From CAYVQF01 sp964454015 (GTDB lineage: Bacteria; Myxococcota_A; Bradymonadia; UBA4248): a stretch of DNA of 25,565 nt. The stretch lies in the NCBI GenBank assembly GCA_964454015.1, contig CAYVQF010000071.1:1-25565 (forward strand), written 5' to 3'. How positions within the stretch are numbered: the first letter of the stretch is position 1; every line of letters begins with the position of its first letter. Made by a program: the position numbers and the translations under genes. This document shows positions 7,806 through 13,645 of the stretch, one piece after another. The notes beneath the pieces were generated by a model. It was not told the DNA's origin, did not search any database, and saw only the letters and a list, made by a program, of their open reading frames with translations.

Positions 7806-9653
7806 TCAGGTCACCAAGGCGCCGGCGATGGTGGCGGTCATGAAGGCGGCGATGGTGCCGGCGATCATGGCGCGCATGCCGAGTTTGGCCAGTTCTTGGC
7901 GGCGGGCTGGGGCGATGCCGCCGATGCCGCCGATTTGGATGGCGATGGAGCCGAAGTTGGCGAAGCCGCAGAGGGCGTAGGTGCAGATGATGATGGAGCG
8001 GTAGTGGAGATCGCCGACGACGTCGGCGAGGTGGAGGTAGGCGATGAACTCGTTGAGGACCATTTTTTCGCCGAGGAGCTGGCCGACGAGCTGGCAATCG
8101 GCGAGGGGGACGCCCATGAGCCAGGCCAAGGGGAAGAAGAGCCAACCCAAGAGGAACTCCAGGGTGAGCATGGGCCAGAGGTCGGGGGGGCGGACGCTTG
8201 GGGTCCAGGTTTCGCTTTGGGTCAGGGTCAAGAGGGCGCCGCAGGCGGCGACGCGGCCCTGTTGACAGTCGCCGACGATGGCTGTGCCCTCCAGGGGGCT
8301 CTGGGCGGGGATGCGGGCGGCGATGTGGGTGCCGGCGGCTTCGATGCGGAGGATTTTGTCGCTCTCATCGCCGCTGAGGGTGGTGAGGTCGGGTGGGACC
8401 TCGATGTGATAGTGGTCGGCGACGGCGAGCCAGGCGGCGTGGGTGCAGCGCAGGATGTCGGCGCCGGTGTCGGCCTTGTCGCACCCGGCGGGGAGGGCTT
8501 GGCCCGTGCTGAGGAGGAAGCCGTTGACCTCGTCGAGGGAGGCGTTGTTGTGCCAGCGGCTGGGGAGGCCGATGGCGTAGTTCAGCATGGCGACCAGGGC
8601 GATGAAGGCCAGGAGCATGGCGCCGACGTTGAGGGCGAGGCGCATACCGTCGCCGGCGCCGCGGGCGGCGGCGTCGATGACGTTGACGTCGGGGCGGTCG
8701 TCGACGAGCTTGACCGAGCCCATGGTGGGGGAGCTCTCCGTTTCGGGGAGCATGATTTTGGCGATGACCAGGGCCGCGGGGGCGCTCATGACGCTGGCGG
8801 CGATGAGGTGGCCGGCGATGTCGGGGAAGAAGGGCGAGAGGAGGGCGACGTAGGCGGCCATGACGCCGCCAGCGACGGTGGCGAAGCCGCCGGTCATGAC
8901 GGCCATGAGCTCCGAGCGGGTCATGGTCTCGACGTAGGGTTTGATGACCAGGGGGGCTTCGGTCTGGCCGACGAAGATGTTGGCCGAGGCCGAGAGGGTC
9001 TCCGAGCCCGAGGTGCCCATGAGGCGGACCATGACGACGCTCATCCAGCGGACCATGACCTGCATGACGCCGAGGTGGTAGAGCACGGTCATGAGGGAGC
9101 TGAAGAAGATGATGGTGGGCAAGACGTCGACGGCGACGTTGGCGAGGGCGGGCTCGATTTGGCCGGTGACGAAGCTCTGGAGGAGGAAGGCCGTGCCCGC
9201 CTTGGTGAAGTTGAGCAGGGCGGTGATGGCCGTGTTCAGGGAGGCGAAAATGCCGCGCCCCAAGGGGGTCCAGAGGATGAAGAGGGCAAAGAGGAGCTGG
9301 AGGGTGGTGCCGACGGCGACCAGCTTCCAGCGCACCCGGCGGCGGTGCTTGGAGAGGAGCCAGGCGATGCCGATGAAGGCAAAGATGCCGCCGATGGAGA
9401 TGAGGCGCCCGAGCCAATCGCCCGAGTCCTCGGCGCGCTTTTGGGCGATGATGGTGGCGTTTTCGAGGGCTGCTGATTCCACGGGCAGATAGTGCGGCGT
9501 GGCGGCAGGGACGCTCTGGGCGGCGCCCTCAGTGGTCTCGACGGCTGCCGAGAGGGAGGTGATCTCGACGAGGACCCCGGTGAAGATGAAGAGCACGGTG
9601 AGCGCCACCATTGCCCAGAGGAAGAGGCGCACGCGCCGGTGGATAGACATCAT
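7806..9653 (-). CDS. nupC: NupC/CNT-family concentrative nucleoside transporter with large insertion
   Basis: A 615-aa inner-membrane cation-coupled nucleoside symporter. Family hallmarks are clear: GSETLSASANIFVGQTEAPL (~216-235, the HP1 nucleoside/cation site), VLNEFIAYL (532-540) and GFANFGSIAIQIGGIGGIAP (563-582). E. coli NupC is about 400 aa; the excess comes from an N-terminal extension with one TM (~10-30) plus a linker to ~80, and from a hydrophilic insertion of ~125 residues (about 364-492) between LNYAIGL and the conserved LTLEFLLGWLFFPLAW segment. The insertion contains four cysteines (391, 403, 463, 471). The start may be Met1 or Met2 (9653 or 9650); no good Shine-Dalgarno is present. 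It lies 38 bp downstream of the nucleoside phosphorylase gene, which fits uptake followed by phosphorolysis of pyrimidine nucleosides. Pairing with DeoA suggests pyrimidine substrates, which is inference. Confidence 0.95.
   Translation of the reverse strand: MMSIHRRVRLFLWAMVALTVLFIFTGVLVEITSLSAAVETTEGAAQSVPAATPHYLPVESAALENATIIAQKRAEDSGDWLGRLISIGGIFAFIGIAWLLSKHRRRVRWKLVAVGTTLQLLFALFILWTPLGRGIFASLNTAITALLNFTKAGTAFLLQSFVTGQIEPALANVAVDVLPTIIFFSSLMTVLYHLGVMQVMVRWMSVVMVRLMGTSGSETLSASANIFVGQTEAPLVIKPYVETMTRSELMAVMTGGFATVAGGVMAAYVALLSPFFPDIAGHLIAASVMSAPAALVIAKIMLPETESSPTMGSVKLVDDRPDVNVIDAAARGAGDGMRLALNVGAMLLAFIALVAMLNYAIGLPSRWHNNASLDEVNGFLLSTGQALPAGCDKADTGADILRCTHAAWLAVADHYHIEVPPDLTTLSGDESDKILRIEAAGTHIAARIPAQSPLEGTAIVGDCQQGRVAACGALLTLTQSETWTPSVRPPDLWPMLTLEFLLGWLFFPLAWLMGVPLADCQLVGQLLGEKMVLNEFIAYLHLADVVGDLHYRSIIICTYALCGFANFGSIAIQIGGIGGIAPARRQELAKLGMRAMIAGTIAAFMTATIAGALVT
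8170..8562 (-). other. Lineage-specific insertion inside the transporter
   Basis: This segment encodes about residues 364-494 of the NupC-like protein, a hydrophilic, helix- and strand-mixed region with four Cys placed as two spaced pairs (391/403 and 463/471). In ordinary CNT proteins the flanking conserved blocks are separated by only a short loop. If standard CNT topology holds, the insert follows TM5 next to the external helix, placing it outside the cytoplasm where disulfides could form; that placement is inference. I do not recognise a known domain in it. Boundaries are approximate. Confidence 0.6.
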
Positions 9654-9691
9654 GAGGCGTGGTCCATGGGGGAGGTTGGGTTTGCGGGGGC

Positions 9692-10993
9692 TCAGAAGCG
9701 GGCGTGGACGAGGGGGGGCGCCTGGACGGGATCGGGGGCGATGGTGCAGGCCTGGCGGAGGATGGCGGCGGCCTGATCGGCGCGGGCGGCGTCGCGGTAG
9801 GTGATGGTGAAGAGGGGGGTCTTTTCGGTGACGGCGGCGCCGATCTTGTGCAAGACCTCGATGCCGACGCCGTGGTCGATGAGGTCGTCCGCGGTGGCGC
9901 GCCCGCCGCCGAGGACGCCGCAGGCGCGGCCGACGTCGGCGCAGGAGAAAGCCGAGATGTAGCCCGCGGTGGGGGCGAGGATGTCGCGGCGCTCAGGGGC
10001 CCAAGGCATGAGGGAGAGGTCGTCGACGACGCGCCGGTCACCGCCTTGGGCGGCGACCATGCGGCCGAAGTGGTCGAGGGCGGCGCCGCTGTTGACGGCT
10101 TTGTCGAGGGCTTGACGGGCCGCTTCTGCCGAGAGCCCTTGGGCCAAGCCGAGCATCTCCACGCCGAGGGCGTAGCACAGCTCGGTGTAGTCCTCGGGGC
10201 CTTCGCCGCGGAGGGTGGCGATGGCTTCGGCCACCTCGTTGCTGTGGCCGACAAAGCGCCCCAGGGGTTGATTCATGTCGGTGATGCAGGCGCGGGTGTC
10301 GCAGCCCATGCCTTTGCCGATGGCGATCATGGTCTGGGCGAGTTCTTGGGCGGCGTCGAAGGTCTTCATGAAGGCCCCCGTGCCGACCTTGACGTCGAGC
10401 ACCAAGCCATCGAGGCCGACAGAGAGCTTCTTACTCATGATGGAGGCGGCGATGAGGGCGACCGAGGGGACCGTGCCGGTGACGTCGCGCAGGGCGTAGA
10501 GGATCTTGTCGGCCGGGACGAGGTTGGCCGTCTGTCCGGCGATGGCGAGGCCCGCCTCGGCGACGACGTGCTCGAGCTCGGCAGAGGGCAGCTCGACCTT
10601 GAAGCCAGGGATGGCCTCGAGCTTGTCGAGGGTGCCGCCGGTGTGGCCCAGGCCGCGGCCGCTGATCATGGGGATGACAGGGCCGCAGGCGGCGACCATG
10701 GGGGCCAGGGTGAGGGAGACCTTGTCGCCGACGCCGCCCGTCGAGTGTTTGTCGACCTTGTAACGCTTGGCGAGGGCCGGGAGGGAGAGCACTTCGCCCG
10801 AATGGAGCATGGCGCGGGTATAGCCGACGAGCTCGTCCGTGGTCATGCCGCGGAAGTAGACGGCCATGAGGAAGGCCGCGGCCTGGTAGTCGGGGACGGT
10901 GCCGGCGACGACGCCCTTGACGAAGTCTTCGATGGCTTGGGGGGGGATGTCGAGGCCGTCACGCTTGGCTTCCAGCAGGTCCACAGTGCGCAT
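9692..10993 (-). CDS. deoA: Thymidine/pyrimidine-nucleoside phosphorylase
   Basis: A 433-aa cytosolic enzyme that splits pyrimidine (deoxy)nucleosides with phosphate into base and (deoxy)ribose-1-phosphate. The family signature SGRGLGHTGGTLDKLE is at 111-126, and the phosphate-binding KHSTGGVGDK at 82-91; VGTGAFMK and the C-terminal barrel-sandwich region are also present. Length equals that of E. coli DeoA and Bacillus Pdp (~435-440). The sequence alone does not settle thymidine-specific DeoA versus broader Pdp, so the symbol is a best guess. GGAG lies 8 nt before ATG 10993. It is the first obvious gene of the nucleoside operon and is followed after 38 bp by the transporter. Gene 11150-11416 lies 156 bp upstream and may be separate. 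Confidence 0.95.
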   Translation of the reverse strand: MRTVDLLEAKRDGLDIPPQAIEDFVKGVVAGTVPDYQAAAFLMAVYFRGMTTDELVGYTRAMLHSGEVLSLPALAKRYKVDKHSTGGVGDKVSLTLAPMVAACGPVIPMISGRGLGHTGGTLDKLEAIPGFKVELPSAELEHVVAEAGLAIAGQTANLVPADKILYALRDVTGTVPSVALIAASIMSKKLSVGLDGLVLDVKVGTGAFMKTFDAAQELAQTMIAIGKGMGCDTRACITDMNQPLGRFVGHSNEVAEAIATLRGEGPEDYTELCYALGVEMLGLAQGLSAEAARQALDKAVNSGAALDHFGRMVAAQGGDRRVVDDLSLMPWAPERRDILAPTAGYISAFSCADVGRACGVLGGGRATADDLIDHGVGIEVLHKIGAAVTEKTPLFTITYRDAARADQAAAILRQACTIAPDPVQAPPLVHARF

Positions 10994-11149
10994 GGTGCTA
11001 CTCCATGGGAGAGGGGCAAGATGGGCAGATGGACCCGCAGCGATAGGGGCGGCACCTGCGAGATTTGGCCGGGCCCAAGGTAGCGTGTTTGTGGTGCTGG
11101 GGAAAGGCTGCGGTGTGAGGTCACCTACTATGATGATGCTGCCGCGGCG

Positions 11150-11416
11150 CTAGGCGTCGTCGCGGCCGCTGTCGTTGCCGGCCCCGCACTTGTCGATGGT
11201 GTCGAGGCGGCAGTGCAGCGAGGGCGCCTCGGGGTTGAGGGCCAAGGCCACGTCGAGCATGGCTGGGCTGAGGTTCTCGAAGACGACCTCGCCGTTGGGG
11301 CGAATGACGATGCGGCAGGCGTCGAGGAGGGCGGCGAGGTCTTCTTCAGTGGTGTCCTGATCGGGTCGGGTGTCGTTGGCGCCGGGTGTGGGGCTCGTTT
11401 CTTTGGTTCTAGCCAT
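11150..11416 (-). CDS. Small conserved-looking hypothetical protein (88 aa)
   Basis: An 88-aa soluble protein of unknown function, with no signal peptide, TM or metal motif beyond two C-terminal Cys (in LHCRLD and DKCGAGN). The N-terminal 25 residues are polar and disordered-looking; the middle (DLAALLDACRIVIRPNGEVVFENLS) has an alternating helix-strand pattern that looks selected rather than like a shadow frame, and LDVALALNP follows as a helix. The start at 11416 is the only ATG that keeps the whole frame; its ribosome binding site is weak (AAGCGAG). It sits upstream of deoA on the same strand with a 156-bp gap, so operon membership is open. A shifted minus-strand frame (11128-11445) covers the same DNA but is Ser/Thr/Pro-rich and looks spurious. 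Confidence 0.6.
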   Translation of the reverse strand: MARTKETSPTPGANDTRPDQDTTEEDLAALLDACRIVIRPNGEVVFENLSPAMLDVALALNPEAPSLHCRLDTIDKCGAGNDSGRDDA

Positions 11417-11831
11417 GGTGGGTGCTCGCTTGGGGTGTATTCCATTGGGGGTCCAACGGAGCTTCGAGTCCAGTCAGAATGTGGGTTGAGCGAGGCGGGA
11501 AAGCAACAGAATTATGTGGTGCCCTCTTGGGTCGTTATCGCGCGGTGTTGTTTTATTGTTATGAAATGATTGATGTTGTTGTGTGTTGCGCCGCGAAAAG
11601 TGCAGCGCTTGCCCCCTTGCATCTGGGTGCGACCTGAACTAGAGGGTAGTTCGTGGTTTGTTCTGGTGGGCACCGATCGGGTGGATCGGTCGTCTGCGGC
11701 TTGAACTCATTTCGAAACGGACGCGTTGGTTCGAATAGGGGGCAGCGAGGACGCACCACACGCTTTCTCGCGTGTTTCGTAGGGTCTACGTTTGTGGACC
11801 TCAGCAGCGCGCTCCGGCCAAGGAGGACGTA
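11417..11831. other. 415-bp AT-richer intergenic region with four inverted repeats
   Basis: No credible gene is present. The stretch separates divergent genes (11416 leftward, 11832 rightward) and is distinctly richer in A/T (roughly 11505-11580) than its surroundings, so it should hold both promoters, though I found no firm -35/-10 pair. Between 11672 and 11790 four inverted repeats occur in succession upstream of the 84-aa gene; they are listed separately as a candidate structured leader. Confidence 0.5.
11672..11790 (+). ncRNA. Candidate structured leader or small RNA (string of hairpins)
   Basis: Four inverted repeats follow one another: ACCGATC/GATCGGT (11672-11690, 5-nt loop), TTCGAA/TTCGAA (11711-11735), ACACGC/GCGTGT (11758-11775, 6-nt loop, followed by TTCGT) and CGTAG/CTACG (11778-11790, 3-nt loop). 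All arms are perfect. They end ~30 nt before the strong AGGAGG of the 84-aa gene, a position suited to a 5' leader that could act in attenuation or riboswitch-like control, or to a small RNA. No known riboswitch consensus was recognised. Confidence 0.3.
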
Positions 11832-12086
11832 ATGGAAGAGCTATGTCGATTTCTTATCGGCCACATGTTGCTTGATTTCGATGGTGAGGTGGATCAGGAG
11901 GCGGTGGGCCGTTTTTTGGCGGAGGATGACAGCCCGCTGGCGAGCAAGCTGCGGATGCACATCGCCAACAACGAGAAGTTCGAAGACTTTTTGCTGGTGT
12001 TGTCCGATTGTCTGCGGGAGTACATCGGGAGCGGCGTGAGCCCGGAGGCGGTGCAGGAACAGATCGAGGTTTATTTGGAGGCTTAG
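11832..12086 (+). CDS. Small acidic hypothetical protein (84 aa)
   Basis: An 84-aa, mainly helical acidic protein of unknown function. The start is well determined: AGGAGG (11821-11826) lies 5 nt before ATG 11832, so the upstream extension of the open frame is untranslated leader. It contains patches of hydrophobic heptad-like spacing (LCRFLIGHMLLDF, FEDFLLVLSDCLREYI) and ends in a helix EAVQEQIEVYLEA; it has no signal peptide, TM or metal motif. Long predicted helices and acidity suggest a small protein-protein adaptor, but this is only impression. It is transcribed alone and convergent with the Rrf2-family regulator 49 bp away. Confidence 0.75.
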   Translation: MEELCRFLIGHMLLDFDGEVDQEAVGRFLAEDDSPLASKLRMHIANNEKFEDFLLVLSDCLREYIGSGVSPEAVQEQIEVYLEA

Positions 12087-12101
12087 CCGCCACGGGGCGG
12101 C
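12086..12101. terminator. GC hairpin between convergent genes
   Basis: A perfect 6-bp stem GCCGCC/GGCGGC with an ACGG loop begins in the stop codon of the 84-aa gene and lies in the 49-bp gap to the convergent regulator gene. It could help end transcription from either side, but no T tract follows, so intrinsic termination is doubtful. Confidence 0.35.
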
Positions 12102-12135
12102 CCACGGCGGGTCGCAGCGGCGCAGGCTTGGGGGG

Positions 12136-12609
12136 CTAGGCCTGTTGTTTTGGAGAAGGGGCGGGGCCAAGCCCGGCGAAGAGTCGCTCGAATTGGCCAT
12201 CATAGGCGGCGTTGATGGAGGCCGCCAGCTCTTCGAGGGTGGTCTGGGCGAGGTAAGCCTTGGTCCGGCCTCGAATGTCTTCGAAGACGTTGCCGAGGAG
12301 GCAGCCGCCGAGGGCGCATGTGGGGCGCCCGAGTAGGCAGAAGTGGGTCACAAAGGGGCCGTCGATGGCTTCGTAGATCTGGAGCAGGGTGATGCTCTGG
12401 CCGTTTTCCCCGAGATAGAAGCCGCCTTTGGGGCCACGCCGGGACGAGACCAAGTTATGCCGAGCCAGGCGCTGCATGACCTTGCCGAGGTGCGCCTTGG
12501 AGACATTCAAGGTCGTGGCGAGGTGCTCCACCGAGACTTTGTCCGTGGCACAGGCCAGGAGGAACATGGCATGAAGTCCCAAGGTCGCGGCATCAGAGAT
12601 TCTCAGCAT
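12136..12609 (-). CDS. Rrf2-family transcriptional regulator with Fe-S-type cysteines
   Basis: A 157-aa winged-helix regulator of the Rrf2 family (IscR, NsrR, RirA, CymR relatives). The N-terminus has the typical ISDAATLGLHAMFLLA helix, then a helix-turn-helix with VEHLATTLNVSKAHLGKVMQRLARHNLV and the wing motif SRRGPKGGFYL (about 56-66). Three cysteines in the order C-x6-C-x4-C (HFCLLGRPTCALGGC, ~90-105) match the position where family members bind an iron-sulfur cluster, so sensing of NO, iron or redox state is likely. Spacing is near that of NsrR and IscR but not identical, so I give no symbol. It stands alone, convergent with the 84-aa gene; a promoter and a palindrome in its leader suggest autoregulation. 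Confidence 0.92.
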   Translation of the reverse strand: MLRISDAATLGLHAMFLLACATDKVSVEHLATTLNVSKAHLGKVMQRLARHNLVSSRRGPKGGFYLGENGQSITLLQIYEAIDGPFVTHFCLLGRPTCALGGCLLGNVFEDIRGRTKAYLAQTTLEELAASINAAYDGQFERLFAGLGPAPSPKQQA

Positions 12610-12634
12610 CGGGTACTCCTGCCGGCTGTTGCAC

Positions 12635-12650
12635 GCAGCCTCGAGGCTGC
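12635..12650. promoter_or_regulatory. 16-bp palindrome in leader of Rrf2-family gene (candidate operator)
   Basis: GCAGCCTCGAGGCTGC is a perfect palindrome lying between the predicted promoter (12670-12697) and the start codon (12609) of the regulator. Rrf2 proteins bind DNA dyads as dimers and often repress their own gene, so this is a plausible operator; it could equally fold as an RNA hairpin in the leader. It is more GC-rich than known IscR/NsrR sites. Confidence 0.4.
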
Positions 12651-12669
12651 AGAAACCGCCACGGGTGAG

Positions 12670-12697
12670 GTTATGCGTTCCCGGTGTGAGGAGTCAA
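12670..12697 (-). promoter_or_regulatory. Sigma70-type promoter of the Rrf2-family gene
   Basis: On the minus strand, TTGACT (12697-12692, 5/6 match) and CATAAC (12675-12670, 4/6 match) are separated by 16 bp. The expected start of transcription near 12662 leaves a ~50-nt leader before the ATG at 12609. Confidence 0.5.
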
Positions 12698-13045
12698 TGC
12701 TTTTGGAATTGTTTAGTCCTACTGTAAGAGGGGCTTGTGGGCCAGGAGAGTGCGTCTCAGGGCCGGCGTTGAAATCAGGATGCATGTGAGCAATGGGCTA
12801 GCCAAGGTGAATGAAAAGGTCTAAACTCAAGGCACTGAAGCGAGCGTCCGGACAGGGCCACTGAGTCGGCCATCGCCGCTGACTGGCCGCTTGGGCAGCG
12901 TTTGCGAAGCGCAGGCTGTTGCTGGGCGATTCGAATTTCAGCGGAGAAGGTGTTGCGCGTCGGTGTGAAGGTGCGAGGGAGATGCCATCGCGAGGTCCCA
13001 TGGATGGCCACAGGGCAGAACTAAAGATTGGAGGAGTTCAGGATC

Positions 13046-13489
13046 ATGGCAAAGAAGCTGTTCGTCGGAGGATTGGCCTGGGCCACGACAGACGACGGGT
13101 TGCGGGACGCTTTCGCTGAGTTCGGTGAAGTCATCGACGCCAAAGTTGTTCTTGACCGAGAGACTGGCCGCTCACGGGGATTCGGATTTGTGACCTTTGC
13201 CCATGATGATGAGGCCTTGCGGGCGTGTGAGGAGATGAATGAGGCGACCCTGGATGGGCGCTCCATTCGGGTGGACCCTGCGGAGGAGTCGCGCCGAGGC
13301 GGTGCTCCCAGCGGCGGCGGCGGCGGCGGTGGTGGTGGCGGCCAGGGGCGCCGCCGCAGTGACGAGGGTCCGGGGCGCCAGCCTTTCATCCCCGAGAGCC
13401 ACGAGCCGCCACCCAAAGACTGGAGCGGCGGCCGGAGCCGGGCGAACCGGGGTGGAAAACGGCGTGACCGCCACGACGATGACTGGTAG
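13046..13489 (+). CDS. RRM-type RNA-binding protein with glycine/arginine-rich tail
   Basis: A 147-aa protein with one RNA recognition motif and a disordered tail. RNP2 (LFVGGL, residues 5-10) and RNP1 (RGFGFVTF, ~44-51) are textbook matches, with the RRM covering about 3-80. The rest contains a run of ten glycines (codons at 13313-13342), basic RRRS and RSRANRGGKRRDRH clusters and proline-rich spacers, resembling small bacterial Rbp and eukaryotic GRP proteins. It likely binds single-stranded RNA as a chaperone or translational regulator; cold-induced roles are known for such bacterial proteins, but nothing here shows that. ATG 13046 follows GGAGGAG at a 9-nt spacing; the longer frame begins with TTG inside the leader. 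It is followed by two strong hairpins. Confidence 0.95.
   Translation: MAKKLFVGGLAWATTDDGLRDAFAEFGEVIDAKVVLDRETGRSRGFGFVTFAHDDEALRACEEMNEATLDGRSIRVDPAEESRRGGAPSGGGGGGGGGGQGRRRSDEGPGRQPFIPESHEPPPKDWSGGRSRANRGGKRRDRHDDDW
13313..13342 (+). repeat. Glycine-codon microsatellite in RRM gene
   Basis: Ten consecutive glycine codons (five GGC, three GGT, two GGC) form a triplet repeat encoding the Gly10 linker between the RRM and the tail. Triplet gain or loss would change linker length without shifting frame. Confidence 0.85.
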
Positions 13490-13530
13490 GATGGCTGCCG
13501 GCGCTGGTCGTCCTTGGACGGTTGGTGCCG

Positions 13531-13551
13531 GGCGTTCGCTCGACGAGCGCC
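13531..13551 (+). terminator. Hairpin 1 downstream of RRM gene
   Basis: An 8-bp stem (GGCGTTCG pairs with CGAGCGCC, one T-G wobble) with a 5-nt loop, 41 nt after the RRM stop codon. TCTCCTAGG follows, so there is no real U tract. It may end or stabilise the RRM transcript. Confidence 0.45.
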
Positions 13552-13560
13552 TCTCCTAGG

Positions 13561-13590
13561 CTCTGGCAGCGGTGACAACCGCTGGCAGAG
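13561..13590 (+). terminator. Hairpin 2 downstream of RRM gene
   Basis: A 13-bp stem with a single G-G mismatch (CTCTGGCAGCGGT against ACCGCTGGCAGAG) and GACA loop, starting 9 nt after hairpin 1. It is the strongest secondary structure I noticed in the window outside genes. No T tract follows, so it could be a Rho-type or processing structure, or a leader element of the following endopeptidase gene, 55 nt downstream. Confidence 0.5.
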
Positions 13591-13645
13591 GCGTGCTGCC
13601 TGGAAGGGTTCTGGGACCCAACCGCGCGGAGGAAGGCGAGAGGCC

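Larger units (their letters stand above)
12610..13045. other. 436-bp intergenic region upstream of Rrf2 and RRM genes
   Basis: This divergent region holds the regulator's promoter and palindrome (listed separately) and, on the right, the leader of the RRM gene with the GGAGGAG ribosome binding site at about 13030-13036. From 12700 to 13020 I see no coding region; the short open frames on both strands lack recognisable sequence. An ATTCGAAT palindrome near 12927-12934 is too short to interpret. Confidence 0.5.

Noticed and set aside
7728..9476. 582-aa plus-strand open frame opposite the transporter
   Set aside because: Its Gly/Asp/Glu/Val composition is the mirror of a GC-rich hydrophobic membrane protein gene; the minus strand carries all CNT signatures.
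9659..11083. 474-aa plus-strand open frame opposite deoA
   Set aside because: No motif, biased composition; the opposite strand is an intact phosphorylase with exact family signature.
11726..11740. tRNA T-loop-like GGTTCGAAT (also GATTCGAATT near 12926)
   Set aside because: No acceptor, D or anticodon stems can be drawn around either; these are isolated matches.
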